Made by a program: the position numbers and the translations under genes. 64,000 bases of DNA from Fremontodendron californicum (taxonomy: Eukaryota > Streptophyta > Magnoliopsida > Malvales > Malvaceae). Numbering within the stretch: the first letter of the stretch is position 1; every line of letters starts with the position of its first letter. The stretch is taken from positions 7,775,501 to 7,839,500 of the forward strand of contig JAULJL010000005.1 in the NCBI GenBank assembly GCA_030761205.1, in the 5' to 3' direction. Below are positions 1 through 12,267 of this stretch, piece after piece. The notes beneath the pieces were generated by a model, which did not search any database, was not told the DNA's origin, and was given only the letters and a program-made list of their open reading frames with translations.

Positions 1-15
1 GGTTTTTTTTGGTAG

Positions 16-3000
16 CCTGTTGCTCAAAACATTAAGGTGGACCATCACCCTGGTGGAGGGCATTGGTTTGCAGCTGGTCTTTCCCCTAATGTAAGTTGGT
101 AGTAGACTTGCAGCAATATTTTATTATTAGTCTTATACTGATGCATATTTTCCATTGTGTAGATTCCGAACAGGAACAGATTTGCCTTTCATAACAGCCC
201 ACACTTCCCAATGGTGCCATATGGTCATGCTAATAGCTATGGCAGTATAGGAAGTCATGGTAGCTATAATGATAATACTGGGCTTGGAAGCAGCTATGGG
301 AGTTATGGAGATAGTAGTAATATGTTTGCATATTATTCACCTGTTGGTCCATCTGCAATGAACATGCATTCACAGAATGGTGCATCAATGCTTGGAAGTA
401 GCCCTGATGCTAGACGGAGAATTATGCAGTACTCTCATGGGAATGGACTTGGTGTGAGTCCATCAGCTGGAAACTTCGCACCACTTCCCCTTGGCACTAG
501 TCCTTTGCAATTTACTCCTCCAAGCTCCTACGCTCAAGTTTCAGGTGGCTCTCCTGGAAACTATGGCCCTACTTCTCCCGCAAGAAACAGTTGTCAAGGG
601 TCACCTTTAAGTAAGATGGCTGCAGCTGGCCAGTTTAATAGAAGAAAAAGTTGGGGATATTCTGGAAGTTCCCAATCTCAACAGAGTTCATCATCTTCAA
701 ACTGGCAAGGACAAGTAACTGATGGCACCATTTCTAGCCACGCTGAGGGAAACTCTCAAGTGGTTGGTGGTCTGCCCTCTCATATACAGTCAAATTCTAA
801 CACAGCCAACTGGAAGCAACAGCGAGGTGGCATTGGAATGGCTACAGGTTACTCAATCGTTCAGAATATACCCAACTCCATAGGACTTGGTTCTAATGTG
901 CAACTGCAGTATAGCTCAGGAGCAACTCAAGACAAGTCAGAGGCCAGCATGTCATTACCTGATCCTGGAGATTGGGATCCAAATTATAGGTGGGTAGAGA
1001 ACTTGATATTGCAGTCTAAACTCATGTTCATCAAATATTTAAGATATATTTACGTCTTCGCTGTGTTGTACGTGTTGTTTCGTTCTGTTAATATAAAAAA
1101 AATTTGTCTGTTGGACATGCAGACAACCATAAAATTAATGGTCTTTACTCTTCTTTACCCTCTCAAGGGGTAATTGGGTGCCAACCTACGAGGCCTGCAG
1201 CTTGCAGCTGCTGACCCTTTGTCAGGCCTCTGCTGCACACTGCCTAAAGGGTGGAGACCATTCCTTAGTATACTGATGTTTGTCAAGTAGTTTAGTAGCC
1301 ATCATTTTATCCTTTTTAGTTCACTGTCGCATACCAGTATTTCCTTATTTTATCATGCTGTTTTTATACATTTATTCTGTATAGATTGCTTGCTGTTATA
1401 AAATAATAAGATAAGGGATAGAGAGAATTGGAGCATCTTGATACGCTGAGCATGATCCTTCATGTTTATATTGTGTTGAAGTATGATCTTTGGATGGTAA
1501 TAAATTACTCTCTGAACACTTTCCCTTCGGTGAGGAGAGTAGATATTTGTGATGCTTACACGTATCTGAAAATTGTTCTTGCAAAAAGTCACACCAACTT
1601 ATGGTAGCATGTCATAACTTGCTTCCTTTATGTTTGAACCAAATTGATCAAGGACCAGAATTTCACAAAATGCTGGGTTATTGGCTTGATATTTTACTGT
1701 TTGATTATTGTAAAACTTACTCATGGGTTTTTTATCTGATATTCCATAAGCTTCGTTGTCCCTTCAAAAACTTTACATGCTGCATCAGGAATTGAGAATA
1801 CTCCTACACCAGATCTAGTTGCAACATTTGGCTTATTGCTGCTTCAGTAACAGAGTTGCCTCCTTAGAAAGTGCAAATACCAAAGACAAGTTCTTATAAC
1901 TTCAAAAAAAAAAGTTGTTTAGATTCTTAACTGTGCTATCAAATTAATTATTGAAAGTTTTAGGAACTTTTGCCTGCTGCTAATAGGGATTCTAAGATCA
2001 TTTTAACATAGAATTTTTGCTGTGATATTTGTTGTCACCACAGTGATGAACTTCTTCTGCAAGAGGATGGATCAGATGAGAGCTGCATATCCGCTGACTT
2101 TAACAGAGGAATGCATATTGGTTCGGCTGATTCATATGTTGGAGTTGGAAGATTTAACCTTGCCTCAACCACAAGCTCAAATATATCAATTCAAAGGTAA
2201 TTGCATATCCTTCTTAGTGAATGGCTTACGGAGGTTTAATCCTTTTGCTCATGCTTGAGGAGAGGAGGGGGGGGGGGGGGGGGGATGTTGACTTAGGAAA
2301 CATATGTCCTTTTCCTCAGTTGACTTAGGGCTCTTTTGGATTCCAACGCACGTTTTTAATCTCACCGGAGCCAATCTCACCGCCCATCCAAATGGACCCT
2401 TAGTTGCAAGATATATATGTTAAATTAATTCTTGTCGTATTTTTCATTTGTCTTTCAATATCATGTCTGGTTTTGCTTATACCCTTGTTTTTTATTTCCC
2501 CTATTGAAGGTTATAGTTTGCATTTATGTTCCATATAATTGATGCTGCCCAAGATGAGTCATGCATCGTAGAGATGGATATGCACCATAATGTTCAAATA
2601 TCTCAAACATACAAGAGCGCAGCTTTTGTCTCTTGTTGGAGTGTTTCTTCACTGTTTTTGACTTATTTCTATATTGTTTGAGTACAGACAAAATGGACAT
2701 ATAGGATTTTCACATATAGAAGTGGGTAGCCCTCCTTCAGCTAATGATTCGCAAGCTGGACATCCTCGTTTTATGTCAAAGCATTCTCACTTCATGCCAC
2801 ATATGACCCAGAATCCCGCAAGCCGTTTGGGGCAGCAAACTCTTCAGCGGTTCAATCATGGGAGATCATCCGCTGGTGCTCGGGGTAGCGAATTGAATCA
2901 CATGAAAGCCCAGCTCCCTCCTTCTAGCTTAAATTCTGGGGGCCCACGTTCTCCTGGAAATAGTTCATTCAGTAATGGCATGCCATGGGGTACTTCCTAA

Positions 3001-3228
3001 CTTTACACCATCAAACTACTTTTAATTACCTCATACTCTGCTCAGTAATTTCATAGAGCTACTTGTATCAAACTATGTCATTATTGTTGGATAATTTAGG
3101 GAATAGAATGAACTGATTCCATTTTACTTGATCCTGGCATTGTTAATGTAGGGCGTAGGGTCAATCATCCCGTCTCAAATATTCCACCAGCATCTCGTGG
3201 AAGAAAGGACTATGGAAGTATTGCCTAA
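16..3228 (+). CDS. YAK1: YAK1-type dual-specificity protein kinase, C-terminal half (5' part outside window)
   Basis: Coding exons read as 16-90, 163-989, 2044-2196, 2688-2989 and 3152-3228. All junctions are GT-AG and the reading frame is continuous, giving about 477 residues ending in ...KDYGSIA and TAA at 3226-3228. The residues match my recollection of the plant YAK1 C-terminal tail. It is low-complexity, rich in Ser, Gly and Asn, with motifs such as HHPGGGHWFAAG, RRKSWGYSG, DPGDWDPNY and SDELLLQEDGSDESC. This tail follows the DYRK-family kinase domain; Arabidopsis YAK1 is about 950 residues, so the catalytic half lies left of base 1. In plants YAK1 is a Ser/Thr/Tyr kinase acting with TOR and ABA signalling (family knowledge). 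Intron 990-2043 is long, and intron 2197-2687 carries a G18 run and a tiny MITE. No stop or frameshift was seen, so the gene looks functional. The exact first exon start depends on an AG at 14-15. Confidence 0.92.
2267..2284 (+). repeat. G18 homopolymer in YAK1 intron
   Basis: An uninterrupted run of 18 G preceded by GAGGAGAGGA lies about 70 bp after the donor at 2197. Such a run can form a G-quadruplex on the sense (pre-mRNA) strand. Homopolymers of this length are also prone to assembly error. Confidence 0.9.
2328..2399. mobile_element. 72-bp Tourist/PIF-Harbinger-like MITE in YAK1 intron
   Basis: The ends are GGGCTCTTTTGGAT and, reverse-complemented from the right, GGGTCCATTTGGAT. They are imperfect terminal inverted repeats of the GGG...TTTGGAT type typical of Tourist MITEs. 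Both sides are flanked by TTA (2325-2327 and 2400-2402), the usual 3-bp target duplication of PIF/Harbinger elements. The element is very short, so chance similarity is possible. Confidence 0.5.
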
Positions 3229-3749
3229 TGTTGGAATCAACTTGATTTTTTTTTTTGGCGTGGGATTATGTATTGGGTGTTTGGCAGGAAATTTGTACTC
3301 AATAGTTCACTTAATTAGTGAGCTCATTATAAGCAAATGCTCATCCAGACCATGCTCATTCATTGTGCTTTGCATAAATATAATTTATGGTGGTTGTTTT
3401 GCTTGTCTTCCAATCAATTTGCATGCAATTGCTATTCTTTTGGTTATATGATGCTTTAGTGGTCCTGGTCCCTGCTTGTATATCCAAAATGCTAGATTTC
3501 TAATTTACTTTTAATTCTGTAATTGCTTTTTAACCTGTTTGAGGAATCCAACATGTTACTCAGGCATTCAATGCAGCTGCTGACAAGTACTCAACAGGAA
3601 TTTCAAATTTGAGCCAATGTAGACTTTGGAGCATCTAATAAGTGGTAAGAGTATATCGACAATATTGTATATCTGAGAGGTGTTGAGCTGAAATTCTTTC
3701 CTTTTTGATGTGTACACTATTGGTGATTGGGGAACTGAAGTTTCTGCTT

Positions 3750-3800
<51 letters not shown>

Positions 3801-4599
3801 GCTACTGTAGAGATTCTCCAAGTTACTAGCATAAGCCAGTTTGCATATCTTATTGCATATCACATTTACAATACAATGTGGACTATTGTCATTGTTAGGA
3901 CATTTTGGGACTGGATTAAGACTTTAGATAACCCATTCTGGCCTAATAAGAATCCTAGAAATATACTGTATTAAGTCTTACTAAGATTTATGTTGTCAAG
4001 CAATGTACAGGACCCTGTCATCATCTCTAGATACACCCTTCTAAAAATGATCTAAGAAAAGAAAATATTATACGTTTTTGCTTGATGAAGAAATGCCTGA
4101 CAGGAGTTTGTCCTATGATGCTCTGGCCTTTGTTTCTGTCGCCTGGAACGCCAAGAATGCTGTTTTTCTGTCAAGATTTTCTGGGACTTTTCACTGCAAG
4201 CATTGCTGCAATCACTTCCACATGGCAGCATGTGCTTTAAGAGGTAGATTATGAGGTAATGTCTTGACAAAACTACTATATTCATGAGTAAAGTTTTTCA
4301 TTACTAGGACAAGAAAACTTGGTTGCAGGCATTTCATGCTTGTCCATATAGAAAATTCTGTCTTCCTTGAATTCTATTCCCCCCATCATTACTTTTAGGG
4401 GTGATTATGAATCAGGCTGGTGGGTTTCATGTTGGAAATTGAATCCTGTTTTTTCAAGGTTTGATTACAGTGTTTTTTTTTTTTTTTTTTTTCATAGGCT
4501 TTAGTTGAGTTTTGCTCTAGAATTTAAGGCTTATCGACTCTAAAGCTATCAATGGACTGCATCTGAATAGACTGGTTAATATTTTTCTCATAAAAAGGA
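3229..4599 (+). other. YAK1 3' UTR and intergenic DNA
   Basis: This contains the YAK1 3' untranslated region of unknown length, a TA dinucleotide run at about 3753-3797 and a T run near 4473-4491. I see no further gene. Short open frames here are created by the TA repeat. Confidence 0.6.
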
Positions 4600-5081
4600 A
4601 GAAAAAATTGTCCTACACCTTCACCGCCGCTGAAATTTTTAATTTTCATAAACGGGATTTGCAGTGTGCTATATACTTTTAGAATATATGAAAAATAAAA
4701 GTTAATTTATATTATATTTAAAGTTTCTGATTGGGTTGGTGTCATGAGTCAAGTGATATTAACTCAGTTAGTGAAACCAGATTATGGGTTATGACACACC
4801 CACTATGTGGATGGATGAAAAAAGAGAGTAAAAAGTCATGTTTAAAAAAAAAATTTAATTAGTGGATAGTTTGTATGTATAGTAATTTTTTTAAAAAAAA
4901 GAAGTGGATAGTTTTTAATAAGTTGGTAAATTTGTTCAAAATAAAATTTATATATTTTTAAAAAGACATCATTACTCTTATTATGTTATTTGATATAATA
5001 TTTTTTTTTTTTGTATTTTTTTTAATGGAGTTGGTGTCACTTGATTGGTGACACTAATTCAGTCACTCTCATCTATCTATA

Positions 5082-5400
5082 TCTATATTATTATACTATT
5101 ATAAAATGAATGATTGAGTTAATGTCACTGAGTCAAGTGATACTAATTTAGTTGGTGAAAATACAAAAAAAATTATTAAGTGTTAGAAAAAATGAATAAG
5201 GATATTTATGTATTTTAATATTTTATAAAAAAAATACTTATTTATTTTTAAAAAAACTATTCATTTGTTAAACGACTGTCTGTTTACAAAAATTACTAAC
5301 AAAAATTACTTTTTTTTTTTACATTTAAATTTTTTTAGAACACAATTTATTATTTTTTAAAGAATATATTTTTACTCACATGGGGAGTGTGAAATTCTAG
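5082..5400 (+). mobile_element. Small non-autonomous Helitron-like element
   Basis: It begins TCTATATTATTATACTATTA, resembling plant Helitron 5' ends (TCTATACTA-type). It ends CACATGGGGAGTGTG then AAATTCTAG followed by T, which fits the CTAG-T 3' terminus with a short CACA/TGTG hairpin just upstream. Length is about 319 bp, with no terminal inverted repeat or target duplication expected or seen. Boundaries are inferred by eye only. Confidence 0.4.
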
Positions 5401-5674
5401 TTATATATAAAGGGAGTTGTTGAGTTGGTGTCACAAGTCAAGTGATATCAACTCAGTTTAAGAAATTACAAAAAGATCAAATAAATTATAATATTAAAAA
5501 ATATAACAAGGATATTGATGATTTTTTAATTTTTATATAATTTTTGTTTTGAAAAAATTGAACAATTTTTTTTTTATTTATAAAATACTACCTCACTTTT
5601 AAAAAAAAACTATCTAGTTTTTAATTCAATTTTTTTTTCTCATTCATTTACATAGTGGGTGTGTTATAATCTAA
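5401..5674 (+). mobile_element. Second Helitron-like repeat copy, adjacent
   Basis: It starts directly after the CTAG end of the preceding copy and carries the shared GAGTTGGTGTCAC and GTCAAGTGATATCAACTC motifs. It ends with ACATAGTGGGTGTG...CTAA, compatible with the CTRR rule. The 5' end is not sharp. Confidence 0.3.
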
Positions 5675-6340
5675 TTATATATATAGTATAGAATATTTAA
5701 TAGACTAAAAAAATTATTAATAATGATATAAAATTAAGGATAATGTCTTTTTATATTTAAAAATTACTCATTACTAAGTTTTTTTAACATGATATTTTTT
5801 ATTTACTTTCTTTTCTTCTCATCCACCCACTATGAACAAATCAGTTTTTTTATTAAACATGAATTTTTACTCATTTTCTCATCCACACACACTATGAACA
5901 AATCAGGTTTTTTATTAAACATGAATTTTTACTAATTTTCTCATCTACCCACATAGAAAGGGAAAAAAAAATTATCTCATATACCATCACCCTGATTGAA
6001 ATTTTTAAATTTTATAAGTGAGATTTATAGTGTGATACATACTTTTAGAATATATTAAAAAGTAAAAGCTAATTTATATTATATTTAAAAATTTTGACTG
6101 AACTAGTATCATGAGTTAAGTGTCATAACTGAGTAAAGTCTAAAAAAAATATTAATAATGATATAAAATTAAGGATAATGTTTTTTTATATCTAAAAAAT
6201 TACTCGTTAATAAATTCTTTTAACATTTTTTTTACTTATTTTTTTTTTCTCATCCATCCAGTCATCCACTACCAACTAATCAAAATTTTTTTTAAACATG
6301 ATTTTTTTACTCAGCTTTTTAATCTAGTTTTAAAAAAAAA

Positions 6341-7499
6341 TGTAACATATAGTATTTTTTTTTTTATATTTTTGCTTATGAAATTAAAAAATTTCTCTTG
6401 CTTGTGCAGTTAGAAACAAAGAGAAAAGAGTTTAATAATTAAATAAATAAAAAAAACTCTAGTTAAGTAAATGGAATGACCTTAAATTTGTATACTAGAG
6501 GTTTGAGGAGCTGCTCTGACTCTAATTTATCTAATAATTCTGCTATTTACGGACGCTTTTGAGTTATTAATATGGGCATGGGCATATCACATATTTTATT
6601 TCAAAAAATATAGAAAAAAATATTTTATACACCGATAAAGTTTTTTTAATTTAAGAAGTGAATTTAGAGAGTTGATACGTGTTTTTATTATGACAAATAA
6701 AACTAAAATTCTTAATATATATATATGTATTGAAAAAAATTTAAATCCTATATGTTGTAAACAATGCATAACACATCTGTAGCAATCTTCTAAAAAATTG
6801 ACAAATTTTATATTAAGAATAAGTCATAAAATAACTTAATAATACTATGAATTTATATATATATATATTTCATTTTCGGCTCAGCCTCGAAGCCTGTGCG
6901 ACTGAAAGGTGGATTTTGTGAGCCTGGCAGCAGCAAAAGCAAGGCAGGCCCAGGATCAGATTCAAACAAACAAAACAAAGGTTTGTTTAAATTTTATTAT
7001 AAATAAAATAAAATAACGTGTGTGAAGGAGTGACGTGGAAAGTGGGATCCACCCGTTCATCGATTTTTGCTCAGATTTGCTGTTAGTTTGTTGGTGGTGT
7101 GTGGTGGCCAAACCAAGCCCATACCCAAATAAATAAATATGTGTAAGAGATTAAACTGGAAAAAAAAATCAAAAATAAAAATACAAAAATTATACAAAAA
7201 ACAGAGGGAAAAAAAAAAAAAAAGATTGAGAAGAGAGAGAGAAAAGAGAAGCAAAATGGGAAGCTATGCACCACTCAGAGATGGACCCAATATCTGCTGT
7301 AGCCAATGAAATCTCTCTTCTCAATATCCTTTATGTCCATTTGGCACCCTTTTTCTTCAATTTTATCATAAATTAAATCCCATAGATACAACCATAAATA
7401 AATTTACAAACTAAATTCATTAAATCCCAAAAAGTTTTTTTTTTTTAAAATAAAAATAAAGAAGAAAGAAAAGTAGAGTAGAGTAGAGTAGTTTGTAAA
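6341..7499 (+). other. AT-rich intergenic DNA, sigma factor upstream region
   Basis: No gene or clear repeat is recognised. It holds A- and T-runs, a short GC-richer patch at 6878-6960 and a GAGTA triplicate near 7471-7488. The right end probably overlaps the SIG1 promoter. Confidence 0.4.
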
Positions 7500-8519
7500 A
7501 AACTGTGGTAAGACCGGTTCCAACTCTTACAAGTACAACCTCTTCTTACGCTAACTGTTCTACTTTCCACTTTGGAACATACGTCTTCTTCCTTTTTTTT
7601 ATATTCTCATATTTCTTCTTCTTGGTTGTTTCATTTCCTTGTTTTAGCTTATAGCTGGCAGTTTTTTTAAGGTAAGCTTTAGTCATTACCCTTTACAGAA
7701 TTTGCTCTTTTTTTTTAGTTTGTTTGGATAAGATGTTTCTTTTTTTTCTTTTTTTTCTTTTTCTTACATTACATGGACATGGGTTGTTGAATTTAGTAGT
7801 ATACTTGTTGTTTTTGTTCATAAACAAGTAAAAGGACATAATTTAAGATGGAAGAAATGGAAATTTGTTCCATTTGCAGCTATAGTTTTGCCAGTATGTT
7901 TGATGGATATGAACACTAACCTTTTTAAAATGACTGAACTTTGTGCTCATTTATTCAATCTAGTGAAAAGAAAAGTTGGTTTCTGCTTAAAAATTGACAT
8001 TCTTTGTTTTGGAGACATCCAAGTTTGTTGCTATTTCTTAAGATTAGATGGTTTACAAGTTTGAAAATTTGAGTTAAAAGTTTTGGTAAGAAGATTAAAA
8101 ATAGAAGAATGAATTAGTTTTTGTGTTATCTTGAAAGGGTATTTGAATTTCCAGATATTCTCCTACAATTAGTTTAATTTATGAAATTTTCTTTTGGTCT
8201 CAAACCATCATGAGCTACATGGAATCTACTTGATTTAGATAAAACCTTATGTTACTTATTGGGAAAAAACAATCCTATTATTCCTTTACTTTTTTTTTTT
8301 TTTTTAGTTTAATTTCCCATTGTCATATATTTTATGTATTTGAAAGAAATAATCCTAACGTTTTTACCCTTTCCATAACAGAGTGTCATAAAGGAGATTT
8401 AGAGTACAAGAAGAGAATAATTTTGTTTAGCCTAGTCGCCTACAGGATATACAGTTGAAGAATTATATGGAATTGTTTTAATTTGACAAGCTTGTTAAAT
8501 TGTGTGATGGTAATTGTAG
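7500..8519 (+). promoter_or_regulatory. Probable SIG1 leader exon and 5'-UTR intron
   Basis: A pyrimidine-rich leader-like stretch (about 7530-7671) ends in AAG at 7669-7671 before a strong donor GTAAGC at 7672. An acceptor TTGTAG ends at 8519, 22 bp before the first ATG. That implies an 848-bp intron in the 5' untranslated region. No cDNA is available here; this is inference from splice signals only. Confidence 0.45.
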
Positions 8520-8541
8520 CAACGTGAGAAGAATCTATATG

Positions 8542-11500
8542 ATGGCTACAGCTGCTGTGATTGGACTTAGCACTGGAAAGAGACTCTTGAGTTCTTCCTT
8601 TTCTTATTCTGATATCATAGAGAAGCTCTCATATGCCAGTGATTACGGATCTTCATATTATCAAACTTCTTCCACAAAAAGTTTAATAGTTGCAAAAAAA
8701 TCATCTAATTGTAGCCAAAGTCTTCCATCATCCAATCGGCATACTCAGTCAATTAAAGCTCTTAAAGAGCATGTGGATACTGCCTCCAGTATTTCAACTC
8801 TAGAGCCTTGGTTTCGGGGATCCAATGACTTAGAAGAAGAAAGCTATGATCTTGACTGCTCTGTGGAGGCTCTTCTTTTGCTTCAGAAGTCTATGCTGGA
8901 AAAGCAATGGACTCTTTCTTTTGAGAGGATAGTGTTCACTGAATCGCCAAGTAGAAAAACTCACAAGAAGGTACCTGTTACTTGTTCTGGGGTGTCTGCT
9001 CGGCAACGGAGATTCAATACTAAGAGGAAAATTCTGAGCCAAAATAAATCAATGATACAACCTAATGCTAAGCAGCTAAGATCATTGATCAGTCCAGAGC
9101 TGCTTCAAAGTCGTTTGAAGGGTTATGTGAAGGGAGTAGTAAGTGAAGAGTTGCTCAGCCATGCAGAAGTTGTGCGCTTGTCAAAGAAAATCAAAGCTGG
9201 ACTTTCCTTGGAGGAGAACAGATTAAGGTAATGATCTATGATGTGTATTAGATGAATCATTCTATTTCAGAAATCCATTAAATTCTTGAAACTTGTTTTT
9301 TGTGCTGGAATTCTAGATTGAAGGAGAGACTGGGATGTGAGCCATCTGACGAACAGCTTGCAACGTCCTTGAAGATTTCTTGTGCTGAGTTACGGTCAAA
9401 GTTAATTGAATGTTCTTTGGCAAGAGAAAAATTGGCAATGAGCAATGTTCGCTTGGTTATGTCAATAGCTCAACGATATGATAACATGGGTGCTGAAATG
9501 TCTGATCTTATTCAGGTAATTTACTAGATCAATTATCTTAAAAACATGATAAGTTAATCTACTAACACTTTATCAAACTACTGACTTTTATGAACTTTTT
9601 TTGTTTTGTTCTATGTGTAGGGTGGTTTGATCGGACTGTTGCGTGGCATTGAAAAATTTGATTCTTCAAAGGGATATAAAATTTCAACTTATGTGTACTG
9701 GTGGATACGTCAGGTAATATTCATCTGATTTTGTTAAGAAACATTGTGCGCGATATTACTAGCTATGAACTAAATGAAAATTTTTAAATTTAATATTATC
9801 ATTCCTGAAAGAGCAAGGTCCCTGAGATTGTCAACCAATGCGATTCATCTATCTTATCATTTCCGTGGTAGCCTTGTCCTTCCTATGCTGAAGCTTTCTG
9901 TTATACCATTTGGTTCCATCAGTTTCTGAAATAAGAAAAGAACAATCAATTTCTCTGTTATTGTTATTCTGCTCAGTCTTTCACCTCTTATTTTCGTCTT
10001 TCTTGGTAATACGTAAGTCACAAGCTTAAGGAAACAGGTTCCTGCAACAACTTTTGAGGGATAGAAAATACATAGTGCCTCTCTCTCTCTCTCTCTCTCT
10101 CTCTCGCTCGCTCGCTCATGATTTTATATTCCTCGAACTAAGGATAAGGCTTCATTTTAGTTGACCCTATTGAGACCCCTCAATGTAGGAGCCTCAGCCA
10201 CCCAGGATTTATCATGAGATATAAATCTACTCACAAAAGTTCCAAGACTAATTCTTCCTCTTGCAATATAATTAATTATCAAGTTTCTGTTTTGTTTTGT
10301 TTTGTACTTTTATATTACTTTTAGATTTGTTTTTATCTTATTATGATTGTACATAATGTAACATAGTTCATACTTTTTCTCAGGGTGTTTCTAGAGCATT
10401 AGTTGAGAACTCAAGAACATTAAGGTTGCCGACATATTTGCATGAAAGATTGGGATTAATCCGAAATGCAAAAAATAGACTGGAAGAGAAAGGAATAACA
10501 CCAACTATTGAAGTAAGTGGCTTCCATTACTGTTACAAAAATAACGTAATTTCATTCACTTGATTTGAACTGCATAATTATATTTCAAAATAAATTAGGA
10601 TGTTTAATTTCTGTGTCTGAGCTTTACTCTATTTAAGTATTTTATTCTCTCAATGGGCCATCATTAATTATTTGATTCATTTATATTTTCAGAGGATTGC
10701 TGAGAGTCTGAACATATCTCAGAAGAAAGTTAGGAATGCTACAGAGGTACTATTTGTTTGAAAGTTACTTTCTGGGAACTATTGCAATTACATTTTCAAT
10801 CCTCACACTACATTTTCATTAAATGCAGGCAATCAGTAAGGTCTTCTCCCTTGACAGGGATGCATTTCCCTCTTTGAATGGTCTTCCCGGAGAGACTCAT
10901 CATAGTGTAAGTTCCCGTTTTATATGAACCAACTCAACAGAATTTCTATTCCCTTTATGCTTCTTTCCTCTTATCTACTATTAATCCGTTTTCTTTTTCA
11001 TCTTTTCAGTACATTGCAGATAACCGTGTAGAAAACAATCCGTGGCATGGAGTAGATGAGTGGGCACTCAAGGTAAAATGAACAATTTAGTTCCCAGACT
11101 GAAGACTAAAGTAAGCAATATTTTAGGAATAGTCAAATGAGTGGCTCATAATGTTTGCTATTGACAAAGTAAGGTTCATGATGGCCGTGCAACTCGTTCA
11201 ACATTTATAGTACTGCTTTATATTTAAGTCTGCCTAGTCTCTAGATCGCACCTCTTTCTGGTTCTTTTAGCTCAACTACCAGAGCTTTTGACTCGGTTTT
11301 CTCATACTGTAGGCCTCATCTTACTTATAATCTCACTTGAAATCTTCCTCTTCATATATGGGTGTAAATTCAGATTGAAGAAACAATTTCTGGTTGGAAA
11401 GGACACGAGTGGGTTAAAAGCAGAAGCAGCTTGCATTTAGATAGAATAAAACAAGAAAAACTATATTTGATCCTAATGGTCATGTGTAGTTGGTTTTTCC

Positions 11501-12267
11501 TAGAAACAAAAACTTTTTTTGTTGGAATAAAGAGGGAAATTGGAGATCAATTTTATGATATAATAATATGTAAAATCTGCTACTGCTAGCTAACTTTAAC
11601 TGTCTCTTGCTTGTGCTTGCGACTTGATGTTGTATTCGTGTTCTATACAAAGAAAACGTAATCCTCATGGATGTTACATTTGCAGGATGAAGTGAACAGA
11701 CTCATCACTGTAACGCTTGGAGAACGAGAAAGGGAGATTATACGCCTTTATCATGGTCTAGATAAGGAAAGTCTTACATGGGAGGACATCAGTAAACGGT
11801 GAGCATATACATAATTCTGTTATTTATTATCGACAATTGGTTCGAGTAATAGATTATGTATGATATCGAGTGCAAAGCTTTAGTTGTTTTCTATTCCGAT
11901 CACCTGGATGTCTCTGTCATTAACAAAGCAAATATCATAGATATTTATTCCTCAAGTCACAGGGATGGAACTTGAAAATAACAATATAGAGAAATAAGAG
12001 AAAAACAAAAGAAGGAAAATTAGAAAGCAACCGAAGAAAAAGGACATGTTTGTTCATATCTACAGATTTTTGCCCATGCATCTTATTTGTTGAAATTGTT
12101 AGTATTCAAAAGTTTCTTTCTGGTTTCATTTCTCATGCAAATTTCATTTAATCTTCAGCATAGGTTTGTCCAGAGAGCGAGTTAGGCAAGTTGGACTTGT
12201 CGCGCTAGAGAAACTAAAACACGCGGCGAGGAAGAAAAAAATGGAGGCTATGCTACTGAAACATTAA
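8542..12267 (+). CDS. SIG1: Plastid RNA polymerase sigma-70 factor SIG1 (SIGA)
   Basis: Nine coding exons: 8542-9227, 9317-9515, 9621-9713, 10384-10512, 10693-10746, 10829-10906, 11010-11072, 11686-11798 and 12159-12267. Together they encode about 507 residues; Arabidopsis SIG1 is about 502. The N-terminus MATAAVIGLSTGKRLLSSSF is the conserved SIG1 transit region. Region 2 follows with AREKLAMSNVRLVMSIAQRY and the -10 reading segment STYVYWWIRQGVSRAL. Region 3 has RIAESLNISQKKVRNATEA. Region 4.2 has the -35 helix-turn-helix LTWEDISKRIGLSRERVRQV. The protein confers promoter recognition on the plastid-encoded polymerase, acting at photosynthesis genes (family knowledge). An in-frame ATG also sits directly before, at 8539; I chose the second by similarity. 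All junctions keep frame and no lesions are seen, so it is very probably functional. Confidence 0.96.
10080..10117. repeat. CT/GCTC microsatellite in SIG1 intron 3
   Basis: A (CT)n run of about 12-13 units is followed by three CGCT-type tetranucleotides. It lies in the 670-bp intron between 9714 and 10383, well away from splice sites. Confidence 0.85.

Larger units (their letters stand above)
4600..6340. repeat. Nested cluster of AT-rich Helitron-like repeats
   Basis: Several diverged copies of one repeat sit here in both orientations. The recurring left-hand motif is GAGTTGGTGTCAC..GTCAAGTGATA..CTCAG (near 4733, 5026, 5115, 5420 and 6095). The right-hand motif is CATAGTGGGTGTG or its complement (near 4795, 5650, 5825 and 5890). 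Segments near 4600-4740 and 5970-6110 are clear diverged duplicates sharing ACTTTTAGAATATAT. A 60-62-bp unit is repeated twice at 5821-5945. No coding capacity is seen. Confidence 0.55.

Noticed and set aside
3635..3974. Frames with IYIYIY strings
   Set aside because: Produced by the TA microsatellite at 3753-3797.
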